Part shown: piece by piece, positions 11,870 to 24,201 of the stretch
Position numbering within the stretch: position 1 is the first letter of the stretch
Layout of the letters: each line of letters opens with the position of its first letter
Assembly: GCA_025201365.1 (NCBI GenBank)
Contig: JAIXMF010000002.1
Span: forward strand, 1,860,001 to 1,924,000
Direction of reading: 5' to 3'
From: Syncephalis plumigaleata
Taxonomy: Eukaryota; Zoopagomycota; Zoopagomycetes; Zoopagales; Piptocephalidaceae
Length of the DNA: 64,000 nucleotides
Notes under the pieces: model-generated
The model's input: only the letters and a program-made list of their open reading frames with translations
The model's database searches: none
What the model was told of the DNA's origin: nothing
Position numbers and translations under genes: made by a program

Positions 11870-12960
11870 TTAATAGAACAGATAATGACTCGATACGAGT
11901 GTTGTCATGATACTCCATAGTGAGATCATTAGCCATTTACTATTGGTAAAGTGATACATCATGGCACTTGAGTTAGTTGCAGAAGATTGCAAGTTTTGAG
12001 CAGTGCTAGTTGGAACTTGAGATGATCCATTGAAATTACCTAATGGCTCCCAGTCTTGATTAGTCTCCACGAGATTGGCACAGGAGTAGCGTGTCAAATC
12101 GGATGGACGATGAATATTAATGGAGCGACCATAGAAGATGGAGACATCCGGTTGATTCGACCAGTCGAGCTGAGGATCTAGAAACGTGATGGGTTTCGTG
12201 CCAGTCAACCAGGAATGACCCTCTGACTCTACGGGTTGCAATAGACCATGTTTGCCACTTAGATCGCCCACCTCGCAAGTACGAAAATCATGTGGATCCA
12301 AGGATACGGCTTTCCCGGTGTGGGATTAACGTGGAATGGATCCAAATGGCCGGTAGTCTCGGTGCAGTTACCATTGGCGGGTACCGGTTTTGATGCAGAT
12401 GATAAAAGTAGCCTTCTTTCTCGTTTCGCGGTAATCCAGCGGTGATATTGATGGTGGCCAGGGTAATTGTACCATTATACGTGAATGCATGTAACCCACC
12501 ACACCGTAAATATCGAATTTAGCTGCAGCATATCGAAATTGACTTTTATCGCCTAATAGTACAGGTTCAGGCTTGACCGATGTTTCCGATGGTGGTGTAG
12601 GTTCGGGGGCTGTTCGACACCTCCTTCACCTTTTGTTTAAGCGTGTTTGAACTGTGTTCATTAGAGTTATCCGCCGATAATTTATCCGTATTGAGGGTGT
12701 AGTACGCTGTACCACATGTGGAGGTGGTACAGGTAGTGGAGCATCCAATGATGCGGGCATGGTACGGGCAACGATGCGGGTATGGGAGGCTTAACTGCCG
12801 TCTTACAATGACAATTCGTGTGCCTGTGATTTAGCGGTAGTGATTGTGGATTAGTGGTTGCCATGGGAAACACTGCCGATGTTGTTGTGGGTTGTGCGCG
12901 GACGAGTTGAACATTCAAAGCGACCAGCGCCATTAAAAACAAATAGTTGGTATAGTGCAT
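11870..12960 (-). CDS. Cu-only superoxide dismutase-like, GPI-anchored, frame-broken
   Basis: This resembles fungal cell-surface Cu-only superoxide dismutases, which convert superoxide to peroxide outside the cell. The ATG at 12960 starts a hydrophobic signal peptide (MHYTNYLFLMALVALNV). A Pro/Thr-rich linker follows, then the SOD fold: AKFDIYGVVGYMH, YNGTITLATINITAGLP, YFYHLHQN (copper-binding His pair), GHLDPFHVN and CEVGDLSGKHG. A hydrophobic C-terminus (ISLWSIMTTLVSSHYLF) suggests a GPI signal. The family match is spread over several frames: apparent one-base losses fall near 12606 (C run), 12487 (T run) and 12397 (C run), with further shifts near 12315 and in the linker around 12700. It is either a pseudogene or a real gene with consensus errors; the conserved copper ligands favour the latter. 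Confidence 0.75.
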
Positions 12961-13528
12961 TGTTGAGTGATGATGATGATGATATGTGGAAATATGTGCA
13001 ATTGATTGTGGATAATTTACTACAGTTGATCGTTTAATAACAATAATCACAGAGCAAGTAAGCGACTAGGTTGATGTCCGGCAACAACGAGAAACGTACG
13101 AGAAATAAAAGAGAAATGAAAGGGAAAAGAGAAGAGATACGCATGGAATACAAACATAAAAATTCGGACACTTTTAATCTTTAACTGAAGACGCCATGCC
13201 ATCCTAAGGAAAGCATGTGTATGGCGAATAACCGGTTTCACAGTAAACATGCGCCATTTGCATATTTTGTAACAGTGTCATGAAAGATGCATGTGATGAA
13301 GAAAAGGCCATTATTGTAATAGGCTAGTTTCCATATAATAATAAAATGCCTGTTGCCACATTCTATAATGATGATGATAGTTGCGCTACGTTTATCATTA
13401 CCATGACTATTTTATAAACTTGGGAATAGTGTATTCAAGAGGATTAGTATGGTGAATAATAACAAAAATAGAAGCAGAAGAAGAAAAGGAGAATGGGGGA
13501 ACGCCTAATTATTAAGAAAATGTAAATA
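12961..13528. other. Intergenic, SOD-like promoter side
   Basis: This AT-rich region lies between the SOD-like start and the end of the carrier gene. A (GAT)n run lies at about 12967-12982. No convincing gene is seen. Confidence 0.55.
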
Positions 13529-14684
13529 CTATTTGCTACCAAGGATGTCTTTACATAGTTCGTAGCTCCAGAAGCTCACACCGATGGCCGGGGCAACTTT
13601 CAGATAGTTCGGGATCATGCCCTTGTACAATCCACGAACGCCTTCCTTCGTGATTACTTCATGGATGGCATGCCATGTATTGCGATACTTGTAGCCTACC
13701 TCCTTCATGCCGGTGACTTGCATTCGACGTCGTAACACATCCAGCGGATACGTAATGGTTTGAGCGATAGAGCCCGCCAACGCACCACAAATGAGCTTGT
13801 TAACCGAGGTGGGCGATGATTCACCGGGACGAGTGAAATAGGCACGCAGCACCTCGTAAGCTTGGAAGTTAAGTGCCACATAAGGTGCTACACCCTAATG
13901 ATACGAAAGAGTAAGTAGAAGCAACACGGTAATGTTAATGATTAATAGAAAACCAGCACATCAATACACTCGTCATTCATCTAGCTACTTACTGCCATGG
14001 TGGGTCCTAATCCACGATAGAGAGCACGTAGACCACCTTCCTCGAGATACATCATTCGCATGGTGGTCCAGATCCGGGTAGTTTTTGCGGGGTTCCTTTA
14101 CCATTACCTCCACCAGTAGCACTGTTCTGCATGCCGATTTCCGCACTCTGTACACTAAGACGTGTCCGTACAATATCTAGTGGATAAGTGAAGGCCACCG
14201 ATGTAATACCCGCACAAGCACCTGCCATTAATCGTCGTGGCGTGTCTAGCTGATCCTTTCCTTTTTCCATTAGCAACTATAACAATGATGATAATAGTAG
14301 TAGAGTTAGTTAATGATCTTCACTTCATGCTTAATACGTTACCAGTTTAAATTGTTCATACGAGGCAAATTGAACTGCACTATAGGGTACAATACGAATC
14401 ACATTGGTACCATTACCGCGCATATAGCCAAGTATGCCCTCTTCATGCCAGATCTTCGTCAGTGTACTCCATACGCCACGATATTGTGCAGGTTCTGGAC
14501 CCTGCACCTGAAATAGAATCTTCATACGTTCTAATGGCGACACGACTGTTCTCGATACACCACCCGCGATACCACCCGCAATAAATTGCTTCACTCCATC
14601 TGATGTTAGTCTAGCCTTCCAATAAGCTGTAGATAGTATGCCGGGTTTGATCTGACTAGTTGTAACATCTTGCGGTATTGCTGC

Positions 14685-14717
<33 letters not shown>

Positions 14718-15324
14718 GGTGGCTACAGCAACTTGTCCCGATGGAGGTTCAACTACCGTCGTGGTTGGTACAACTTGTATTGTTCTAGGAGTTCCGAAAA
14801 GCGCGTCAAACCATAGATTCATCTGATCGTCTTCTGTATTCGCGTGCCAATGACCGATATGCATCAGATGCTGTGCCTCCTGTCCAATGGAGTAGGGTGT
14901 AATCGAGGCAATGTTTACTGCATTGCAACAAGCATCTGAGGTTAGCTGGCCACTGGCAGCCAGTTTCAATGTTGTTGTCATTGTAGTCTGAATGATCGCA
15001 ATCAATATTCAATTCATTATTATTATTATTATTATTAGCATCTAGTATAGATACAGGTATCTATCATATAAAGCTGATATTTACCTGTTCGGGCCAACCT
15101 GCAGCCATCAACAATCGACTTGTTACCGCTGTGTTATCACGTAGACTGCTGACACCATGTTCCCACTCGTTTAATGGCAGTAAATCTACCGTGCCATGAG
15201 TAATGGAATCCAGGTCACGAGGAGTGGCAATGCCGATAAGATTCCACCAAACTAATTCTGCCGTGCCATTAGACGCAGTGGCTGCTATGGAGGGTGCACC
15301 ATCTACTATGGCTTCTGCCGCCAT
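13529..15324 (-). CDS. Mitochondrial carrier (SLC25) with long N-terminal extension
   Basis: This is an inner-membrane solute carrier with three about 100-residue repeats, each with a PX[DE]XX[KR] signature: SPLERMK, YPLDIVRTR and YPLDVLRRR. By overall look it is nearest to the YPR011C/SLC25A42-type nucleotide or CoA carriers, but the substrate is inferred only. Exons: 15085-15324, 14343-14987, 13993-14276 and 13529-13894, with matching phases. The third exon appears to lack one base in a G run at about 14074 (PG|IWTTMRMMYLEEGG), otherwise the product is about 511 residues. The first about 210 residues precede the carrier fold. They include HIGHWHANTEDDQMNLWF and a poly-Thr run and match no family I recognise. 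The start chosen is the ATG at 15324; a possible 5' UTR intron ends just before it. Confidence 0.88.
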
Positions 15325-16167
15325 GCTACCAGTAGTGTTAGCAAACAAAACATACGACACACGTTGCGGTAAGATCAATTAACGAGTGATATCACCGTTA
15401 AAGTAGACCAACCAATCGCGAGCTACTTACATCAGAGAAAGGAATGCGCGTCAACACACACACGCACTATGATTAGTGGTTATTTCCAACTGACTACAAG
15501 TAAATAAAAAGTAAATAAAAACTATTGGAATGTGTAGGTAGTCAATACTGAACGAACTAAAGCGGCAGTTGAAATAGAGGAAAAAGACAGAGCGCGTCAA
15601 ATGATACTAAGTAGGCAGAAGAGGCACACTAGGTTAAACAAACAGAAGCAGCAATATTAGCTAGAATAGTAATAGTCTTCTGAATACAATAACGTAGTGA
15701 GAACAAAAAACAACACTAACAAGAAGAAGAGGAGGAAGAGGAAGAGGAGGAACAATTAACACTGCGGCATTAGGTTGCCATTTGGTAAGTAAGGAAACAA
15801 TCTCGGATAGAGATAAAGGAAAAATGAATACCGTTGCACGCGTGATAGAAGCGAGAACAGGTCGGAAGGAGCGGAGGTGAAAAATAAGAGAAGGAGAAAT
15901 CGGGAAGTTGTATATTCTTCCTTTCTACCTCTCTAATTATCTACACACATTTCCAGTTTGTTTATTTCAATGGATTGATGGTTAAACAGGATTATTTGTA
16001 TATATATACTTTTAGATCGTCGCTTAATATAGGCAATGTACTATACATGTAATGTGATATGAATGAATGGTATAACAAGCTTATATTACAAATGATAACA
16101 CCACCATCTACGATAGTGCTGATGATACTGATCATCACAATACAACACGTCCACTAATGAAGCAAGT
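15325..16167. other. Intergenic
   Basis: This is an A-rich and AG-rich region between the carrier and the small unknown gene, with a purine run at about 15721-15755. A GTAAGT donor near 15428 could belong to a 5' UTR intron of the carrier gene. Nothing else is seen. Confidence 0.5.
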
Positions 16168-16656
16168 CTAGTGAACATGTGTTACCGATGTATTACAACC
16201 AAGGCCAGCTTTGTCTACGAGATTAAGATGATGTAGAATCACGTCTTCGCGATATTTCGCTAATGGATCATACGAGTACGATTGATCCAGTGCATTGCTT
16301 GTATTGACGTGTTTTGAACGATCTGCCGTATTAGATGATGGCTGCGGATTATTCATAACAAGTGGCAATGTCGTTGACTGATGATGACCCTTTATCATCG
16401 GTGATTGCTGATGCTTAGCAGTGGCTGCCAGTTCAGCATCACGTTGTTTCGACAACGTACTAATAAGCTTCTATATAATCATTACGCATTCGAAATAGGA
16501 TATCACAATATGAGCAAACACACACACACACAATTGTTATCATCATAACTAAGTATGGCTTACCTTGGCCGTGATGCGAACACGATCGCCAAAGTTACGT
16601 AGTGGCGATGATGGTGGCGGTGGCGGCGATGATGATGTTGACGACGATGACGACAT
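16168..16656 (-). CDS. Small unknown Ser/Pro-rich protein
   Basis: I do not recognise this gene. Two exons (16564-16656 and 16168-16470) join in phase across a 93-bp intron with consensus ends, giving about 131 residues. The N-terminus is low-complexity (MSSSSSTSSSPPPPPP), then a basic segment (LRNFGDRVRITAKKLISTL) that could form a helix, a polar Gln/Ser/Asn-rich middle, and YDPLAKYREDVILHHLNLV near the end. There is no signal peptide or membrane segment. The intron-exon structure and the ATG with a serine-rich start support a real gene. Confidence 0.55.
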
Positions 16657-18487
16657 GATTTTATCACAAAAGCGTATGCAGCAATGTGCAGATGGAATAG
16701 AGAATGGGTTCACTGCAGTAGTATACTACCTCATACACATGAAAGTTTTCTCCTCTCAATCTATATCGTGATACTAAGATGTGAGAGATATAGGGCTTCT
16801 TCTTTTACAATGTTAAATGTGCTAATAAACCAATTGAATATTGATGATACGACACTGACTATAAAGCTAGTGTGCACAATTCAAGTATGTGCATATCAAT
16901 TGTCGATAAAAGGTAGAGAAAGAGAAAGAAATGTAAAAATGATTATGGTAAATACACACGCACACGCACTAAATGAATGGAAGGAGCGACGAACAAAGTA
17001 GTAGTAGTAATAGTATACTATAGAAAGTAAGTCTTTGTGAAGCACTTGTTGCTCACTATGAATGGTATCTTCTATTGTTGCGAATATAAAGAAGGATAGA
17101 TAACCTATGCAATATTTAGATCATGCGCACAAACAGTATAAGATGTATGGCGTGTGCGTTCAGGAAGAAAGAACGAAAGAACGAAAGAAAGAAAAGTCGC
17201 TAAAAGGTAAACCTATAATTGAAATGTGTGCAAGCATTGGATGAGTGTGCTATTTAATGGTCTATTGATACCTAAATGAAAAAAACCATCATCATACATG
17301 TCATGTGTACAAACGAATGAATGAATGAATGATTGAATGAATATGCAATGATGATGATAATGATGCCGCTGTTTCATGCGGTGTTGACAGCATGAACAAA
17401 ATGGAAAACAAGTTCATATTATTTTGATCAACTTTTAAGACAATGGGAAATGGTTGGGTATGGTCTCCAATCCAATATGCGAAGCATAATAATGCTGCGC
17501 TATTAAGGAGTGAGACTGTGGAATGTGCGACATTAATGTATCGGATGATGATGATGATGATGATGATTCATTGTGAAACTGAGGCATGAATAGGAATGAA
17601 AATACATCCACATCGATATTATTGATCTCACTAATGACGTATCAAGTATATTCTACAAATTGTAATGATTATTTGCAAATAAACAAGTTTACAATAATGT
17701 AATGTAGCAAGTAATTGAATGTTTGATTTGATTTGTTTTTAATTATAATAAGAGGAGGGGGAATCGACGCGCTGTCAGACTGTGCGACCATCCTCGCCAG
17801 ATTGCCATGTCAAAGACACAACAAAAAGGCAAGATCATCTACTGCGTAGCGCCTCAACTCTGACGAGCTGATAATGGCGACGCACTCATCCCTTTACGGA
17901 TGGCGCACTACTAGTCATCCACCAGCGTGAAGATGGTGTCTAATTTCGAAAAAAAAGACTAGAGACTCACTAAACAACAGATCCTGTCGAGTGTGGTCGG
18001 TACCGAAACAACAGTTAGCTCGACAATCCGCGCCGCTTTATAGTAAATATACCTATTATGGGATATCCTATTGATTTGTAAAATGTTTGACGTGTAAATT
18101 GAACGGGGAATATACGTAAAAAAGTGAAGAAAAAAAGAGAGAAAAAACGAATTCGCTTTTCTCCTCTTCTTCGCTGTTCCAATCATCGACTAAATACGAC
18201 ATTGTCATGCACGTGTGTCATTTCTGTCAATTCCTCTCTCGCTATTTCAATTTGATTAACCGTGCGATAATGTTCGTTCTATCTACTAGACACACACACA
18301 TTGATATGATATTGTAAATGTTATTTAATTATTATGAGGATAATGATCGTTAAAGAAAATGGTTTTGTTTTACTCATAAGCAATATGACAGGTATGAAGC
18401 AATAACATGTCAATTGAACAAACTATCCATTACACGGGACATATCCGTATATAGCTTGTTCCTTGTTCCTTCTTTACATTGTCGAAT
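16657..18487. other. Intergenic, 1.8 kb
   Basis: This AT-rich region has (GAT)n runs near 17545-17567, AAAG runs near 17170-17195 and an ATGA run near 17315. A less AT-rich island at about 17755-17945 stands out by composition. No supported ORF was found. Confidence 0.5.
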
Positions 18488-19639
18488 CTATCGACCAGCT
18501 GGATGTGGCCTTGGAAGTGGTCCAGCTAGGTTACTGATAAAGTCACGTGTGCTTACGTATAATCTACGAATGCCAGTGTTTGCATTGGGATTATTCACGA
18601 ATTGTTGATCCATCATTCTACGTAAATGATGGAATGCTTCTTGATGGCACGACGAATGAACGTATCGGTTACGTAAAAACTGCATATAAATCACTGGAGT
18701 GTAGAATGAAACTTGAAGTCTATATGATAATGATAATGATAATGATGATGATAGATGTTACTATTAATATACCTATACCTATATCTATATTTATAAATAA
18801 ACCTTGTTCACTTTAATACTTACAAGAATACTTGAGGAATGGTCCATACTAGTATCACAGTAACTTCCCAACGAGCCACAAAGTGCATAGCATTCGTGTA
18901 ATACTGACGAGCCATCGTGTTGGCAGATGCCGATAATCGAGCTAGCCATGGCTTTGAATCATTTGGCAGTGTCTCTGCTGTCGGGAACAATACAGGAATG
19001 ACCGTGCCATGAAAATACGTTAATGTATGTAAGGCGGAAAACACTGCAAATGGCACCAATGTCACTATAGTACGAATAAACAATGATCATTCAATTAGTT
19101 AATGCTATATCATCATCATCATTATTATTACTACTACTAACCAACAAGTGGTGGTTGGAAATACCAATTCACAGCCAATATCAAGTATTGCATACTATCA
19201 TTGCTTATTATCAATCGACTGGCAAATTGTAGAGTGGGTTGGAATTTCTGTCATTCATCCGTCATCAGTCATGATGTCAATCTGATTTAATAGATCAATA
19301 TATACTTACACCCATGGATTTATACGTGGCTACAGCGTAACTAGCGATGGCACCCAATAGTGCATATGAATAGGCAGGTACCGACATGGTATAGTAGCTA
19401 GTGAAGTAGCCGAGATAGTACACTATCGTGCAAACAACCACGGTAACATGGCCTAACCACCAGGCAAATTGTAAATGCTAGTTTGAAAGAACGTAAGGTT
19501 ACTACTGCTTGAACTCTTGTTGCAACTTGTTCCATCAACTTACTGTCACCATATGCAACAAACGATCGGATAGATCACTTGACGACGACGATGACGCGTT
19601 TGCTCGATTAGCCGTACCGGCTGTAGTAGCGGCAACCAT
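18488..19639 (-). CDS. Pom33/Tts1/TMEM33-family membrane protein
   Basis: This is a tetra-spanning ER and nuclear-envelope protein. The family shapes ER tubules and helps distribute nuclear pores. Five exons join in phase: 19544-19639, 19310-19477, 19142-19247, 18824-19064 and 18488-18719, giving 280 residues. Family features are an N-terminal hydrophobic hairpin (HVTVVVCTIVYYLGYF, YALLGAIASYAV), QPTLQFASRLIISNDSMQYL, LVPFAVFSALHTLTY and FYTPVIYMQFLRNRY. The length fits the family. The last intron uses the acceptor before 18719, which keeps phase; a second AG 7 bp further does not. Confidence 0.85.
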
Positions 19640-19870
19640 GGTAAACAATAAAGGAAAAAGACAATAGCACCCGTTACAACAGTAGTCGTAGTGTTCAAGT
19701 AACGCTTATATGTATATATATATACGTATATACGTCAGTTACAAAGTATAGACTACTTGACAAGTACAACCAAACAAGGAGTGTAGAGTAGAGTAGAGTA
19801 GAATCAGTGAACAAAACAAATAGTTGCAGGAGGAATGGAAAGAGTGGAAATTTGATACAATTTATTATTA

Positions 19871-20435
19871 CAGTGTTTTTCCATCCAATTTGCGCATTTA
19901 TCCTTTAACATTTGCAGTTCATTAATAAATAGATTTATACAATTGTTAACATCCATTATCACCATAGAAATGCCAATTGATACAGTATAATAATAATAAC
20001 AATTTAGTATTCAGTAATGGATCATTTATTGATAGCGATAACTATCATCATCAATTCTATAAGGTAGATGATACAAGTGTACTAGTATAGTTGGATATTG
20101 CCATGTCATGTACTTACAAGTAGCTATTGATCATCATTTATGGAATCGGGATATGGCTGCATGTCTGAATTTCATTCAGATTATTCGCAGTGTTCGTAAG
20201 GACAAGGGTGTTCCAACACAATTCCAACGAGGTGCCGCTCCTCCTCCTGATCCTGGTACATCCACAAAGCATTCACTAAATGAAGATCAAGATCAAGAGG
20301 GATCCAAACATCAAAAAACAAATTAACCAGGTTGTATCGTCAATCGTCTAAAATACAGGAGTCCTTGTAAGTGTTAAATATCATTTATTTGTAAAAACAG
20401 AAGGCTAACTGCGCAAATTGGATGGAAAAAGCCTG
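19871..20435. mobile_element. hAT-type non-autonomous DNA element, 565 bp
   Basis: The element has terminal inverted repeats: the left end reads CAGTGTTTTTCCATCCAATT then TGCGCA, and the right end, reversed, reads CAGGCTTTTTCCATCCAATT then TGCGCA. It is flanked by a perfect 8-bp duplication, TATTATTA (19863-19870 and 20436-20443). An 8-bp duplication with CAGNG-like tips is typical of the hAT superfamily. About 80 bp of the left end and 45 bp of the right end recur at 60496-60722. The inside has no hAT transposase, only a short ORF resembling the C-terminus of a Fanzor/TnpB-like protein. Confidence 0.85.
20081..20326 (+). pseudogene. Fanzor/TnpB-like C-terminal remnant inside the hAT element
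   Basis: This is an open stretch of about 80 codons (first ATG 20108) inside the 565-bp element. The core HLWNRDMAACLNFIQIIRSV resembles the RuvC-III motif of TnpB/Fanzor-type proteins (RD-x-[NA]-A-x-x-N), where the Asp is catalytic. A basic, Pro-rich tail follows (VPTQFQRGAAPPPDP) and then a polar end, as in the C-termini of such proteins in early-diverging fungi. The N-terminal domains and RuvC-I/II are absent, so no active nuclease is encoded here. The match is from memory of the motif; it could also be a chance ORF. Confidence 0.45.
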
Positions 20436-20714
20436 TATTATTATTCTGCTAGCATAGTTGACTTCATTGTATAGTTGATACTTTCTAAATATAATCTTAT
20501 ACATATTCTATGATTGACTAGGTAGCACTTGGTGTCATCTCTCAATAAGAAGATGTTGACATGACATTCATTTCATTGTAAACTAGACTGTCGCATTTCT
20601 TTTGTTTACTTGTTCATGAACATTGCTATTTTAATTTCAATTAATCAAGTAGTGCTTTCCGTAATAATTATATTAACAATATCATTATCTGGTCGTTTCT
20701 CTGGTTATTCTTAC

Positions 20715-20737
20715 AACACACACACACACACACACAC
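20715..20737. repeat. (CA)n microsatellite
   Basis: A perfect AC dinucleotide run just downstream of the VPS4 stop codon. Confidence 0.9.
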
Positions 20738-20767
20738 GCAGGCTTTCATCATTAACATTATTAACAG

Positions 20768-22779
<2,012 letters not shown>

Positions 22780-24201
22780 GGCGGTGTTCTGACTAGGTAC
22801 ACTATCGGAAATATGTAACGACGAAGCTGATGTGTGTGCGTGTATACTACGCGATTACCGTCAATGAACTAAAGTTGTATAGTTATATGTGCGTATGTAT
22901 GTATGTATTTATATATATGCAGAACTGCGCACACAAATACCATACGCTATATGCTATGACAAAGTACAATAGTAGTGGTAATGAAGTAGGTTAACTACTA
23001 AGCTGGTGGGTAAATGGTGAGGTGAAAGTAAGAAAGAGCGAAGCAACAAGTATGGTCGGTCAATTCAGTCTACGCAACTCCAGTATGGTGTGTTGCCACG
23101 TGATTGTCTCGCATCTTCTTGTTGCCTTTGGTACAGATCGTATGTTATTAGACTAACATCATGCATTAACAGCTTATATTACAATGTATAGTTGACATTA
23201 TGCGTTTATGTATATTGTAATCGTGAAACAAGAAAAGAAACAATGATGTCCATAGCTTAGTAAAAAGCAATATTCGATTGCTACAATAAATGTATAATAG
23301 ACATTGTAAAGCATTGCAATGTTATCTTTTACTAGAAATAATCGTCATAATAGATTGATTGCATCAGGGGCAAGTACGAGTAGTCCTATTAATCTACAAC
23401 TCATTTCCTTTCCTTGCATCGTTCACTTACCATTCTACTGTGACTCTGCACCATTGAATTAATTAACTTCAAAGAACAATCATACTAGCTTCATTCTTAT
23501 CGCGGTGTTATCATTTGTACGTGTATGTATGTATGTGTGCGTGCGTGCGTGTAAGCGATAGCCATTTCTGGTAATAAGGACTGATCCATCAGTCACGTGC
23601 GGTATTTGTGAGTGTGCCCCAAAAGTTGTTGTAGCCATTGCAAGCTGCCAAGCTCGTTTGATATTACGCTTTTTCAGCTTCTTCCTTTTATTCTATTGCA
23701 ATTTTTTTAGTTGTCGCTTACGTATACAGTGCGAACTTGAACTTGAACTTGTAATAGGTAACGCAACCAGGAAAGGTCGGGTTGTGCGAGACAGTCTGCT
23801 CTCTTTTTCTCTCCCGCGTCGTTCTTGTATCCATGAAGCTATAGTCATAGTATTGCTCGATAACCACCACGACACATCCATATTCCTTGGTTTCCAGTAA
23901 AGCAACCTAGTTGACCAGTGTGCTTTATACTTACCAGCTACACATTTGAAGCAATATAAAGATAGTATTTATTGATATATACATACATATACATACATAC
24001 ATACGTATATTGCACGTAGTTTATAGCTCTCTGTATTCTATAGCCTTTCTTTTTTAACTCCTCTTCAATTTATTAGCTTGTCTGCTTTACGCCATCAAAT
24101 TGTATTCATCGCTGTTGCTATTGTTATTGCTATTCTTCTTTTATACCTCATATCCTGTTTATATTGCGACCATTGTATAATTATTGTAGATCGCTTTGAC
24201 C
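22780..24201. other. Divergent intergenic region, VPS4 / lipase
   Basis: This 1.4 kb lies between two divergent genes, so it holds both promoters. There are short ATGT and GTGC runs (about 22893-22905, 23521-23552) and an ATAC run near 23985. No gene is supported. Confidence 0.5.

Noticed and set aside
23658-23905. Overlapping 70-80 codon ORFs on both strands between VPS4 and the lipase gene
   Set aside because: Low-complexity Phe/Leu or Ser/Arg content, no motif, no splice structure; expected by chance.
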